Shown here in pieces: positions 53,459 to 61,920 of a stretch of DNA of 64,000 nt. Positions within the stretch are counted from its first letter, which is position 1. Each line of letters opens with the position of its first letter. A program made the translations under genes and the position numbers. Origin of the DNA: Planctomycetales bacterium 71-10 (GTDB lineage: Bacteria > Planctomycetota > Planctomycetia > Isosphaerales > Isosphaeraceae); assembly GCA_001898385.1 (NCBI GenBank), contig MKTT01000072.1, forward strand, positions 39,012 through 103,011, in the 5' to 3' direction. The notes beneath the pieces were generated by a model. That model worked only from the letters and a program-made list of their open reading frames with translations. It was not told the origin of the DNA and did not search any database.

Positions 53459-54379
53459 ATGCGAGGGGCGCGATCACGGAGAGAGTTCATGCGGGATGGA
53501 TCGATCGTGGCGGCGATTGGCGGGCTGACGGCGCTCCAGGCCGGCGGGGCCGAGGCCGGCAAGGCTGCGTACCTGTGCGTCACCTGCGGGACGCAGTACC
53601 CGGAGTCGGACGGGCCGCCGAAGGGTTGCCCGATCTGCGAGGACGAGCGCCAGTACGTCGGCCCCGACGGCCAGGAGTGGACGACGCTGGAGCGCCTACG
53701 CGCGACGCACAAGGTCGTCGTCAAGCCGGAGGAGGAGGGCCTCCACTCGATCAACGTCGAGCCCAAGTTCGGGATCGGCCAGCGGGCCTTCCTGATCCGG
53801 ACGCCGGCGGGCAACGTGCTGTGGGACTGCGTCGGGCTGATCGACGACGCGACGATCGCGCGGGTCCGGGAGCTGGGGGGGATCGCGGAGATCGCGATCT
53901 CACACCCGCATTACTACACGACGATGGTCGAGTGGAGCCGGGCCTTCGGGAACGCCCCGATCCACATCCACGAGGCCGAGCGGCCCTGGGTGATGCGGCC
54001 CGATCCGTGCGTCCGCTTCTGGCAGGGGGAGCGGACGACGATCCTCGGCGGGCTGCCGCTGATCCGGACGGGCGGCCACTTCGAGGGCTACCAGGTGCTC
54101 CTCTGGCCCGCCGGCGCCGGCGGCCGGGGCGCGCTGATGGCCGGCGACCAGCCGCAGATCTGCATGGACCCGAAGCAGGTGAGCTTCATGTGGAGCTACC
54201 CGAACTTCATCCCGCTCAATGCGCCGACGATCCGGCATGTGATGTCGTGCCTGGAACCCCTGGAGTACGACCGGATCTACGGCGCGTTCGTCGTCCGTGG
54301 CAAGGGGGTCGTCCCGACCCGCGGCAAGGAGGTCGTCCGCCGGTCCGCGGACCGCTACCTGCGGGCGATCCAGGGGTGA
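53459..54379 (+). CDS. Tat-exported rubredoxin-like/metallo-beta-lactamase-fold protein
   Basis: A 306-residue protein. SRREFM (6-11) followed by a hydrophobic run and an alanine-rich site is a twin-arginine signal. A rubredoxin-like knuckle pair follows (Cys40, Cys43, Cys57, Cys60). The remainder is a metallo-beta-lactamase fold, but the HxHxDH motif reads HPHYYT (His149, His151), losing the aspartate and third histidine. Later GGHFEGY and MAGDQ could supply the remaining ligands. A ribosome-binding site GAGGAGG lies about 9 bp upstream. Redox or hydrolase function is uncertain. Confidence 0.8.
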   Translation: MRGARSRREFMRDGSIVAAIGGLTALQAGGAEAGKAAYLCVTCGTQYPESDGPPKGCPICEDERQYVGPDGQEWTTLERLRATHKVVVKPEEEGLHSINVEPKFGIGQRAFLIRTPAGNVLWDCVGLIDDATIARVRELGGIAEIAISHPHYYTTMVEWSRAFGNAPIHIHEAERPWVMRPDPCVRFWQGERTTILGGLPLIRTGGHFEGYQVLLWPAGAGGRGALMAGDQPQICMDPKQVSFMWSYPNFIPLNAPTIRHVMSCLEPLEYDRIYGAFVVRGKGVVPTRGKEVVRRSADRYLRAIQG

Positions 54380-54474
54380 GGGGGGGCGGGGCACACCAAG
54401 GGTCGTCGGGTCGGCTGAGACGGCCCAGGTCCCGGAGATCCACGCGACCGACATGCCTTCCGAAATCCCACGAC

Positions 54475-54520
54475 CCTCACCCGCCGCTGCGCGGCCGCCC
54501 TCTCCCGCCGGGAGAGGGGA
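54475..54520. repeat. short palindromic repeat (REP-like)
   Basis: CCCTCTCCC (54498-54506) pairs with GGGAGAGGG (54510-54518) across a 3-nt loop, preceded by CCCTCACCCGCCGCTGCGCGG. The layout matches the core of the larger palindromic element at 59316. It lies in the gap before the XRE gene. Confidence 0.6.
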
Positions 54521-54609
54521 CGATCTCGCCGTCCCGACTCGATGGGGAAGCCATCAAGACGTCCGCCCCAAACTCCGGTACGGTCAGGACATTCCTGGAG
54601 GGATGAACC

Positions 54610-54924
54610 ATGCCGGTCGGATTCGATGAATACTTCGACGGCCTGCCTCCGGAACGACGGGCTCGCATCCTCGCGAGGGCGGCCGAGATGGAGGTGGAAG
54701 AGATCGGCTTGAAGCAACTCCGGGAGGCTCGACGTAAGTCGCAGGTCGAGGTCGCGGAGCGGCTGAAGACCACCCAGGCCACGATCTCTCGGCTGGAAAG
54801 GCGGACCGACGTCTACCTGTCGACCCTCCGGAAGTATGTCGAAGCCGTGGGGGGCAAGCTGAGGATCACGGCCGAGTTCCCCGACGGTCCGGCCGTGGTG
54901 ATCGAGCGATTCGGGGAGAAATGA
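54610..54924 (+). CDS. XRE-family helix-turn-helix regulator (HigA-like antitoxin)
   Basis: A 104-residue protein with the HTH region LREARRKSQVEVAERLKTTQ, continuing ATISRLERR at about 37-65, and a C-terminal dimer strand. It resembles HigA/MqsA-type antitoxins and XRE regulators. No toxin gene lies on either side: 230 bp of repeat-containing DNA precede it and a convergent gene follows. It may be an orphan antitoxin or a plain regulator. Confidence 0.78.
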   Translation: MPVGFDEYFDGLPPERRARILARAAEMEVEEIGLKQLREARRKSQVEVAERLKTTQATISRLERRTDVYLSTLRKYVEAVGGKLRITAEFPDGPAVVIERFGEK

Positions 54925-54959
54925 TGGTCGTCCCGCCCCAGGGTGTCACGACCATCAAC

Positions 54960-54998
54960 GCGAGACGCCGCGGGCCCTTCCGGGTCGCGGCGTCTCGC
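54960..54998. terminator. bidirectional hairpin terminator
   Basis: GCGAGACGCCGCG (54960-54972) pairs perfectly with CGCGGCGTCTCGC (54986-54998), between the convergent XRE and YqjE-like genes. No T-run is seen in either direction. Confidence 0.6.
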
Positions 54999-55022
54999 AT
55001 GAAGATCGGCGGGTGGATCGGA

Positions 55023-55478
55023 TCAGCGCCCGCTGTGGGTCAGCGTCGTCTTGATCCAGGCGATGTTGCGTTCGAGTTCCTCGGCGGAGCGCCGGAAGGT
55101 GGTGAAGCTGGAGCCGAGGAGGCGGACGCAGACGACGCCGATCAGGGCGACGAGGACCAGGGCGCCGAGTCCGGTGAGCATCAGCGCGGCCGAGGTCTTC
55201 ATCTCGAAGCGCTCGGCGATCCAGAGGGCCAGGCCCCAGACGATCGCGATCGCGCCGGAGAACGCCAGGAGGATCGCCAGGGCCAGGCCCCCGAGGGCGG
55301 GGGCGGCCCTGGCGAGGCTCGCTTTGGCGTCGGCCGCGGCGAGCTTCGATTGCAGGGACGCGAGCGTGGCGACGTCGTTGCCGAACGAGCTGACGTCCTC
55401 CATCAGCCCGCCCGACGCCCGGCTCGCGCCGTTGGTCGGGGCGCGGGTGCCGTCGTTCAGGAACGCTTGATGAGCCAT
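55023..55478 (-). CDS. YqjE/phage-holin-family (DUF1469-like) membrane protein
   Basis: A 151-residue protein with two adjacent membrane segments (about 59-84 and 95-120) flanked by charged helices, the layout of the YqjE/DUF1469 group, small inner-membrane proteins found with YqjD. It overlaps the YqjD-like gene by 22 bp, indicating coupled translation. The role is probably envelope stress or ribosome docking, as in the E. coli yqjCDEK set; this is inferred from context. Confidence 0.72.
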   Translation of the reverse strand: MAHQAFLNDGTRAPTNGASRASGGLMEDVSSFGNDVATLASLQSKLAAADAKASLARAAPALGGLALAILLAFSGAIAIVWGLALWIAERFEMKTSAALMLTGLGALVLVALIGVVCVRLLGSSFTTFRRSAEELERNIAWIKTTLTHSGR

Positions 55479-55759
55479 CCCAGGAAGACCCCCACGGCCA
55501 GGGACACGCCGACGGCCTTCACCGGGTTGGAGACGACGGCGTCCTCGAACGACTGGCGGTACGGGCCGATGTAGTCGCCCACCTGATCGTACGCCTCGCG
55601 GGCGCGCTCGGAGACGTCGCCGTACGCCTGGCGGGCGCGGTGGGCGGCGTCGTCATAGCCGCGGCGGGCGGCCTCGCCGACCTCGCCGATCGCCTCGCGG
55701 GCGTCCTGCATGGGCCTGCGGGCGCTGTCGGCCCAGCCTCCGGACATCGGGAAACCCAT
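55457..55759 (-). CDS. YqjD/ElaB-like (DUF883-like) C-tail-anchored protein
   Basis: A 100-residue protein with a helical, alanine- and tyrosine-rich body of repeating AREAY/ARQAY patterns (about 18-65) and one C-terminal membrane segment (VKAVGVSLAVGVFLGWLIKR). This is the YqjD/ElaB/DUF883 layout; the E. coli members are inner-membrane proteins induced in stationary phase. It overlaps the next gene by 22 bp. GGAG lies a few bases before the ATG. Confidence 0.7.
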   Translation of the reverse strand: MGFPMSGGWADSARRPMQDAREAIGEVGEAARRGYDDAAHRARQAYGDVSERAREAYDQVGDYIGPYRQSFEDAVVSNPVKAVGVSLAVGVFLGWLIKRS

Positions 55760-55807
55760 GATGATGCTCCTTTGCGTTGGGGGTGTCGTATCGACGACGT
55801 CCGGCGG

Positions 55808-56341
55808 TCAGCCGCGGCGGGCGGACCGGGCGTGGGCGGCGTCGTAAGGCTCTCCGGGCCGCCCCGAGGACGACGGGGGGACGGCGGGAGGGGTGGGGTT
55901 CAGGTTCATCTGCCGCTTGATCTGGTCCTCCAGCCACATGGCCGCATAGGCCTGGGCCGACTGGCTGACCAGGGGCCACGCCATCCCCACGCCCCAGCTC
56001 AGGAGCCGGCGGCCCAGGGACTTCGGCGGCGCGGGCTTCGCAGCCCGGGGCGGCTCCGGCGCGGTGAAGGCCGCCATGCGCGGCATCACGTCGGCCAGGG
56101 CTTCCGCGGGGACGCTCGCCAGGGCCTGCTGCACGCGCTGGGCCTTTGTCTTCCTGCGCGGGACGAGGAAGTATCCCGCCAGGAGGCCGGCGCCCAGGGC
56201 GATGTAAGGATGCTTCCGGATGGGCGACCGCCAGTCCATCGCCTCCTCGACGTCGCTGACGACGTTGGAGACGTTGGAGTGCATCTCGCGGCGGATCAGG
56301 GCCATCTGGCGGCGGATTTCGTCGACGTCGATGTCGCTCAC
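55808..56341 (-). CDS. DUF3618-like membrane-associated protein
   Basis: A 177-residue protein. The N-terminus DEIRRQMALIRREMHSNVSN resembles DUF3618, followed by a short membrane segment (HPYIALGAGLLAGYFLV, about 44-60), a basic stretch RRKTK and an amphipathic alanine-rich region. The C-terminus is low in structure. Its ATG overlaps the stop of the CBS gene (ATGA), so the two are coupled in this small leftward cluster. No enzymatic feature is visible. Confidence 0.65.
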   Translation of the reverse strand: MSDIDVDEIRRQMALIRREMHSNVSNVVSDVEEAMDWRSPIRKHPYIALGAGLLAGYFLVPRRKTKAQRVQQALASVPAEALADVMPRMAAFTAPEPPRAAKPAPPKSLGRRLLSWGVGMAWPLVSQSAQAYAAMWLEDQIKRQMNLNPTPPAVPPSSSGRPGEPYDAAHARSARRG

Positions 56342-56817
56342 GGCTGGGGCACCTCGGCGGGGACCTCGTCATCCGTCCCGGGGGTCGCGGTCTCGACGAG
56401 CGGCAGGCGGCGGGCCAGCTCGGCCCAGAAGATCAGGCCGGCGAGCAGCCCCTCGGCGTCGACGACGAGCGCCAGGCGGGAGCCGGCGGCCGACATCGCC
56501 TGGAGGACCTGGTCGACGTGGGCGTCGAGCGGGACGGTGGGGAAGTCCTTCACCATGATGTCGGAGACGGGCCGCTCGGCCAGGTCGGGGGCGTCGGCGA
56601 CGGCGAGGGCCACGTCGCGGTCGACGACCACGCCGACGGGCTTGCCGGCGTCGACGACCGGGACGACGTCGGTGTCCTGGTCCTTGAAGAACAGGACGGC
56701 CTCGGTGACCGTGCTGAACGGGGAGCAGGTGCGCGCGACGGGCGTCATGACGTCGGCCGCCGTCATGGTCTCGGGCGTCGCGACGGGGGCGGTCGGTTCG
56801 GTCGGGCCGGCGCTCAT
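56338..56817 (-). CDS. CBS-domain pair protein
   Basis: A 159-residue protein made almost wholly of two CBS domains (about 18-75 and 82-140), with VVPVVDAGKPVGVVVDRDVA and LALVVDAEGLLAGLIFWAEL as the beta-alpha-beta cores. CBS pairs bind adenosyl compounds and act as energy or ionic sensors. It is the first gene of the leftward envelope cluster 56817-55023, and its last four bases overlap the next start. Confidence 0.85.
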   Translation of the reverse strand: MSAGPTEPTAPVATPETMTAADVMTPVARTCSPFSTVTEAVLFFKDQDTDVVPVVDAGKPVGVVVDRDVALAVADAPDLAERPVSDIMVKDFPTVPLDAHVDQVLQAMSAAGSRLALVVDAEGLLAGLIFWAELARRLPLVETATPGTDDEVPAEVPQP

Positions 56818-56969
56818 GTCTCACAGGCTCCACGGGATGTCCCCGGCGACGCTCCGGCGTCGCCCGATGGGTTGCGATGATGCAGATCCCGTGCCATCCG
56901 CCGGCCCCTTGCCCCGGCCGCCGCGGGGAGGTCCAATCGAGGTCGGTCACGCGGGGCGGGGGGGAGGCG

Positions 56970-58472
56970 ATGCGGTCGCGGCGGAGGTTCGACGGGCTGG
57001 TCGTGGCGCTGGCGGCGGCGACGGCGACGCTGGTGCAGGCGGACGTGGATGCGCCGCCGAAGGGGGACGGGGCGGGCTACGCCGTGCTCGCCCGGTCGCT
57101 CCTGGAGGGCCGCGGCTATCGCGCGATCGACCACCCCGACGAGCCCCGCCATGCGCATTTCCCGCCCGGCTATCCGGCCCTGCTGGCGACGGTCTGGGGC
57201 GCGACGGGCGTCTCGGTCCGCGCGGCGCACGCGGCGTCGATCGCGTGCAACGTCGGCGCGACGGTCGCCGCCTGGCTCTGGTTCCGGACCATGTACGGCC
57301 GCCGCTCGTCGCTGGCCCTGGGCCTGGCGCTGGCGGTGAACTGGGCGTGGGACCGGGCCGGCGGCGGGATCCAGTCGGAGCCGCTGTTCCACCTCCTGGG
57401 CTGGTCCGCCGTGCTGGTGGTGGCCTCGCGTCGGCCCCGCGGCGACGCGGCGCGCGGCCTGCTGCTGGGGGCGGTCCTCGGGGCGGCCGTCTTGACGCGA
57501 CAGGCCGGGCTGGGCCTGGCGGCGGCGATGGCCGTGGAGCTGGGGTCGCGGGGGAACCGGCGGGCGCTGGCGGGGTCGGCGGTCGCGTTCGCGGCGATGC
57601 TCGCGCCGTGGCTGGCCTGGTCGGCGCGGGTCGCTCGCGAGGAGCCTTCGCGGACCCAGGCGGGCCTCCTGTGGCGCGCGGTCGGCGACCTGCCGGCGAC
57701 GCTGCCGCGTCAGGCCCTCTTCTACATGGAGCGGATCCCGGACCAGTTGACGGCCCCGGTCGTGGAGGTGGCCACGGTCTTCGGGCGCTCGCCGGCGCTC
57801 CGCGCGGCGGCCGTGGCGTGGGCGGCGGTCGCGACGGCCGTCGTCCTGGCCGGGCTGCTGGCGACGCTGCGCGATCGGCGGCGACGGCTCGCGGGCCTGG
57901 TCGGGCTGGCGACGCTGGCGATGCTCCTCGCCTGGCCGTACACCGAGGCCGGCCGGTTCCTGGTCCCGCTGATCCCGGCCCTTCTGATCGGCGCGGCCGA
58001 GGGCCTGGCGATGGCCGGGCGTCGGCTGGGGGCGGGGCGGAGGAGGTCGAGGCGGATCGCGGTCGCGATGGTGCTCCTGGCGGCGCTGCCGTATGCGACC
58101 TACGCCGCGGCCACGGCCGGGCGTCGCGCCCGCGCCGAGCGCGACCCGGACCTCGACGCCGCCTGCGCCTGGCTCCGCGACGCCGGCCGCCCGGGGCCGG
58201 TGCTGACCCGCCACCCCGGCGAGGTCTTCCTGCGCTCCGGCCGCAAGGCGCTGGAGGTCGCGACCGCGGAACGCCCCGGCGACCGCGACGCCGACCCCGA
58301 CGCCGTCGCCGAGGCGATCCGCCGCTACGGGGTCGCTTATCTGTTGATCGACGCCGAGCCCTACGCGAACGCCTCCCCCTCGCCGCTGGCGCGCTACATC
58401 CGCGAGCGGCCCGGTGCGGTCCGCGAGGTGATGGCGTCGGGGGGCGTCCGGGTGTACGAGGCGTCGCCATGA
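56970..58472 (+). CDS. GT39-like polytopic membrane glycosyltransferase
   Basis: A 500-residue membrane protein with eight or more hydrophobic segments. The N-terminal extracytoplasmic loop carries GAGYAVLARSLLEGRGY and HFPPGYPALLA, characteristic of GT39/ArnT-like lipid-linked sugar transferases. The catalytic acidic residue is probably Asp in the first loop. The start MRSRRR was preferred over an ATG 93 bp upstream that would add a proline-rich tail; GGGGAGG lies just 2 bp before it. It is coupled to the following gene by ATGA. The substrate is unknown. Confidence 0.75.
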   Translation: MRSRRRFDGLVVALAAATATLVQADVDAPPKGDGAGYAVLARSLLEGRGYRAIDHPDEPRHAHFPPGYPALLATVWGATGVSVRAAHAASIACNVGATVAAWLWFRTMYGRRSSLALGLALAVNWAWDRAGGGIQSEPLFHLLGWSAVLVVASRRPRGDAARGLLLGAVLGAAVLTRQAGLGLAAAMAVELGSRGNRRALAGSAVAFAAMLAPWLAWSARVAREEPSRTQAGLLWRAVGDLPATLPRQALFYMERIPDQLTAPVVEVATVFGRSPALRAAAVAWAAVATAVVLAGLLATLRDRRRRLAGLVGLATLAMLLAWPYTEAGRFLVPLIPALLIGAAEGLAMAGRRLGAGRRRSRRIAVAMVLLAALPYATYAAATAGRRARAERDPDLDAACAWLRDAGRPGPVLTRHPGEVFLRSGRKALEVATAERPGDRDADPDAVAEAIRRYGVAYLLIDAEPYANASPSPLARYIRERPGAVREVMASGGVRVYEASP

Positions 58473-59314
58473 AGCCGAGGTCGACGACGGCCGCGGTCTG
58501 GGGGGCGGCGGCGCTGGTGGCCGGGGCGTGGCTCGTCTGCCTGGCGGCGGCGTTCGTCGCGTTCCGGCTCTCGGCGCTCTTGGACGAGGAGGGGGCCCCG
58601 GTCAACTGGACCGAGCGCCTGGGGCAGTTCGGCGACACGTTCGGCCTGGTCAACGCCCTGTTCACCGGCATGGCGCTGGTGGGCCTGGCGTACACCGTGC
58701 ACCTCCAGCGCGAGGAGATGGAGGAGAACCGCGAGTCGCTGCACCGCGAGCGCCGCGAGCAGTTCCTCTCGGCCCGGCTCAACGCGGTCGTGGCGCTGCT
58801 AGACGCCCGGGAGCGCGACCTGGCCGGGTCGCGAGAGGCGTTCCAGAGCGAGGACTACTTCGCCCAGACGCTCCAGTCCGAGGCCGACCGCCTGCGACAG
58901 CGGGTCGGGTTCCTGCGCAGCGAGGTGCGCCTCGGCTTCGACGGCCCGTGGTCGCGCGAGGTCCTGCGGCGGGCCGTGGCGACGACGATGCACGACTTCG
59001 TCGAGTCGGAGCTGCGCGGCTACGCGCGGGTGCGCCGGCGCTACGCCGAGGAGCACGCCGAGGGCCTGGACCCCGACGGCGCGCTGAGGAAGCATCGCGA
59101 CTACCTCAAGGACATGCGCCGGCACGTCCGCCGCGAGTTCGCCCTTCTGGCCTCGCAGCCGGAGCCCGAATGCTACGACCTCTCGGAGCAGGCGCGCCCG
59201 GAGCTGGACGCCTGGACGGCCTGCCTCGACCGGGCGATCGCGGGGGAGGAATTCGGCGACGCGGGCCTGGAGAGCTGCTTCCGGATCCTGTCGGCCCGGC
59301 TCGCGCCGGCTTAG
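58469..59314 (+). CDS. two-helix membrane protein resembling putative AbiC-type phage abortive-infection proteins
   Basis: A 281-residue protein. Two membrane segments (about 12-34 and 54-72) flank FGDTFGLVNALFTGMALVGL, followed by a helical charged region starting TVHLQREEMEENRESLHRER, then a helical C-terminal domain. The layout resembles the putAbiC family, reported as phage abortive-infection-like. No toxic motif is recognised, and it is coupled to a glycosyltransferase, so an envelope role is equally possible. It stops 2 bp before the palindromic element. Confidence 0.55.
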   Translation: MKPRSTTAAVWGAAALVAGAWLVCLAAAFVAFRLSALLDEEGAPVNWTERLGQFGDTFGLVNALFTGMALVGLAYTVHLQREEMEENRESLHRERREQFLSARLNAVVALLDARERDLAGSREAFQSEDYFAQTLQSEADRLRQRVGFLRSEVRLGFDGPWSREVLRRAVATTMHDFVESELRGYARVRRRYAEEHAEGLDPDGALRKHRDYLKDMRRHVRREFALLASQPEPECYDLSEQARPELDAWTACLDRAIAGEEFGDAGLESCFRILSARLAPA

Positions 59315-59315
59315 G

Positions 59316-59689
59316 GCGGCGAACGGTCGAATAGGACGCGAAGGCTTGCGCGAACATCCTTCTCCCCTTGGGGCGCTCCGTCGAGAACATCGGAGTGCGA
59401 GCGATGAACGGCCTTCCCCCCTGGCGGGGGAAGGTGGCCCGAAGGGCCGGATGAGGGGGGACGACGTGCCAGACGGCCGTCGGGTTGCAATGGGGGCCCA
59501 TCGGGCGGGCCTTCGGATCCGGACGGCGCCCGTGCTCCGCGTCCCCCTCATCGGACCGCTTCGCAGTCTGTCTTCCCCCGCGAGGGGGGAAGACCGTCTT
59601 CGACCTGCATCGGCATGTTTTCGACGGAGCGCCCCAAGGGGAGAAGGCCCCCCGTGCGACGGCTCGGAGTCGAACCGACCGTTCGCCGC
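59316..59689. mobile_element. 374-bp palindromic MITE-like element
   Basis: Terminal inverted repeats of 14 bp are perfect (GCGGCGAACGGTCG at 59316-59329, complement at 59676-59689). A second inverted pair of 33 bp with one mismatch lies inside (59358-59390 and 59615-59647). The centre holds two GGGGGAAG-type palindromic cores (near 59405-59460 and 59545-59590). It encodes no protein. It fills most of the 429-bp gap between two converging genes and may also act as a terminator. Confidence 0.7.
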
Positions 59690-59743
59690 TCTGGACGCCG
59701 CCGCCCCCGGCGCAGGGGAGGGGGCGGCGCTCCGCGGGCGTCG

Positions 59744-60490
59744 TTACTTCGCCTTGCCCTGGGCGGCGACGGCGGCGGCCTTCCGGGCGATCTCGTCCTG
59801 GTCGCCGAGGTAGTAGCTCTTGATCGGCTTGAGGTCGTCGTCCAGCTCGTAGACGAGCGGGACGCCGGTGGGGATGTTCAGGCCGACGATGTCGTCGTCG
59901 GAGATGCCGTCGAGGTACTTCACCAGCGCCCGCAGGCTGTTGCCGTGGGCGGCGATGATGACCTTCTTGCCGCTCTTGATCGCGGGGGCGATCGTCTCGT
60001 CCCAGTAGGGGATGACGCGGGCGACGGTGTCCTTGAGGCATTCCGTCTTCGGCAGCTCGTCCTTAGTCAGCCCGGCGTAGCGGGGGTCGGAGCCGGGGTA
60101 GCGGGGGTCGGACTCCTCCAGCGCCGGCGGGGGCGTGTCGTAGCTGCGGCGCCAGACGAGGACCTGCTCGTCGCCGTACTTGGCGGCGGTCTGGGCCTTG
60201 TTCAGCCCCTGGAGCGCGCCGTAGTGGCGCTCGTTGAGCTTCCACGACTTGGTGACGGGGATCCACAGCTGGTCCAGCTCGTCGAGCGCGAACCAGAGGG
60301 TGCGGATGGCCCGCTTGAGGACCGAGGTGAACGCGACGTCGAAGGTGAAGCCCTCGGCCTTGAGGACCTCGCCGGCCTTCTTGGCCTCGACCTTCCCCTG
60401 GTCCGACAGGTCGACGTCGTACCAACCGGTGAACAGGTTCTCCTTGTTCCAGATGCTCTCGCCGTGGCGCAAAAGGACGATCTTCGGCAT
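59744..60490 (-). CDS. gpmA: 2,3-bisphosphoglycerate-dependent phosphoglycerate mutase
   Basis: A 248-residue enzyme of glycolysis and gluconeogenesis, normal for the dPGM family. [20 protein letters not shown] holds the phosphohistidine near residue 9, and [14 protein letters not shown] holds the second catalytic histidine. The start MPKIVL has AGGAG 6 bp upstream. It is a housekeeping gene, unexpected on a plasmid and worth noting when judging which replicon this is. It sits between the palindromic element and the DUF1559 gene. Confidence 0.95.
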   Translation of the reverse strand: MPKIVLLRHGESIWNKENLFTGWYDVDLSDQGKVEAKKAGEVLKAEGFTFDVAFTSVLKRAIRTLWFALDELDQLWIPVTKSWKLNERHYGALQGLNKAQTAAKYGDEQVLVWRRSYDTPPPALEESDPRYPGSDPRYAGLTKDELPKTECLKDTVARVIPYWDETIAPAIKSGKKVIIAAHGNSLRALVKYLDGISDDDIVGLNIPTGVPLVYELDDDLKPIKSYYLGDQDEIARKAAAVAAQGKAK

Positions 60491-60624
60491 CGCTTCTCCT
60501 CGGATTGGGGGGCCCGCGGCCGGGGCCGCGCATCCGCCCATTGTCCCCGCCGCCCGCCCGGGAGTCCAGGCGGACGGCGCGAGGCCGCGACCGGGCCGGC
60601 GGGGGCCGGTCGCATCGCCGAGGG

Positions 60625-61659
60625 TCACTGGGCGTCGGCGCTCAGGATCTCGCCGCCGGCGCGGGTCCAGAGGGCCCACCAGGCGGGCCGGGCGACGGAG
60701 TCCTTGACGAACCGGACCGAGCCGTCGGCCATGCAGGCGTTGACGCCGCCGGGGTGACGGCTCCGCGCCGCGGTGATCTTGGCGGAACGGAACGAGATGT
60801 CCGGGGCCCCGAAGTTGGGGACGAACCGGCCGTTGAGCATCGGCCCGTCGGGGACCGAGCCGCGGAGCCAGTTGTTGTTCCGCGTGCCGTTCCAGCCGGT
60901 CACGATGCCGGCCATCCCCGCATACCCGCCGAGGTCCACGGCGTCCGCGACGCTCGCGGAGCCCGAAGAGGTCGACGCGCGATAGGCCCTGGGATCCTGC
61001 ATCGGCGTGGCGGCGGCCGTCGGGGGGGACGTCCCCGGACCGATCAGGGTCTCGGTGAAGACCAGGGTGTTGCTGGTCCCGTCGGTGATCGAGGCCAGCC
61101 TCACCAGGCCGCCGACCCAGCAGAGGCCGTCCGACTCCGTGCCGGGGTGGAAGACGCCGTTCAGGCCGCTGCCGTGATTCATGGCGTAGTTGGCGCCGGC
61201 GATCTGGATCACCGCGCCGCTGGGCAGAGTGTAAGGACGGATCGTCGCGGCGTTCCCGTCGCTTGGGCACAGGAACGACGCCACCAGCGTGCGGGCCACC
61301 GTGGACAGTTCCGTCGGCAGGTCCGCCGATCCCGGATGCCCCATCTGGATGTCGAAGTTGATCGCCGCGTAGAAGTTCCCCTGCTCCATGTAGGGGAGGA
61401 GCCGGGCCAGCGGCGAGTGGTCCTGGGGGTAGTTCACGCCCGAATACCCGTTGTTGGGCAGGGCCTCGGCGTAGGTCGAGGCGTAGTTGTGCAAGGCGAG
61501 GCCGATCTGCTTCAGGTTGTTGGTGCACTGGGCGCGGCGGGCGGCCTCGCGGGCGCTCTGGACGGCCGGCAGCAGCAGCGCGATCAGCACCGCGATGATC
61601 GCGATGACGACCAGCAGCTCGATCAGCGTGAAGGCGGGGCGGTCGGATCGATGTGTCAT
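60625..61659 (-). CDS. DUF1559 pseudopilin-like protein
   Basis: A 344-residue protein of the family that is greatly expanded in planctomycetes. The N-terminus [20 protein letters not shown] is a type IV prepilin-like signal followed by the helix leading to [20 protein letters not shown]. The DUF1559 body has CPSDGN, and the C-terminal motif [13 protein letters not shown] is the H-x9-DG type signature. It is probably exported by a pseudopilin pathway and builds surface fibres or scaffolds. A Fur-box-like palindrome lies about 100 bp upstream. Confidence 0.92.
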   Translation of the reverse strand: MTHRSDRPAFTLIELLVVIAIIAVLIALLLPAVQSAREAARRAQCTNNLKQIGLALHNYASTYAEALPNNGYSGVNYPQDHSPLARLLPYMEQGNFYAAINFDIQMGHPGSADLPTELSTVARTLVASFLCPSDGNAATIRPYTLPSGAVIQIAGANYAMNHGSGLNGVFHPGTESDGLCWVGGLVRLASITDGTSNTLVFTETLIGPGTSPPTAAATPMQDPRAYRASTSSGSASVADAVDLGGYAGMAGIVTGWNGTRNNNWLRGSVPDGPMLNGRFVPNFGAPDISFRSAKITAARSRHPGGVNACMADGSVRFVKDSVARPAWWALWTRAGGEILSADAQ

Positions 61660-61757
61660 GATTCGTAGGGGGGCCTGCGAGGGGCGCGGCCGAAGCTCCC
61701 ACGCAGCGGGCTGGCTTCGGCCGGGCCCCTCAAGGAGAAGGAGGGTGGTCGACCGTG

Positions 61758-61774
61758 TTGAGAATGAGTCTCAA
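61758..61774. promoter_or_regulatory. Fur-box-like 7-1-7 palindrome
   Basis: TTGAGAATGAGTCTCAA reads as TGAGAAT-G-AGTCTCA with one mismatch, the 7-1-7 layout of ferric-uptake-regulator boxes. It lies 99 bp before the DUF1559 start on the minus strand. A leader hairpin (GGCCGAAGC at 61688-61696 with 61714-61722) lies between. Confidence 0.4.
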
Positions 61775-61797
61775 TATCCACGATGCGGCGCGTCTTT

Positions 61798-61920
61798 TCA
61801 AGACCGATTCGTGGGCGCAGGGAGGCGACGTCGGCATCGGATCGATGCCGACGCCACGATCCCCGAGGCCGCCAGGGTGAGACTCGCCGGCTCGGGGACG
61901 GTCGTGATGGTCAGGCGGTC
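61798..61920 (-). pseudogene. C-terminal remnant of a PEP-CTERM protein
   Basis: The last 40 codons or so of an open frame read FDRLTITTVPEPASLTLAAS and then a short hydrophobic run and RCRRR, a PEP-CTERM exosortase signal with a somewhat weak membrane part. Upstream of it the frame enters the palindromic element, and no signal peptide or mature domain is present. This looks like the tail of a PEP-CTERM gene cut by that insertion. Confidence 0.62.
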
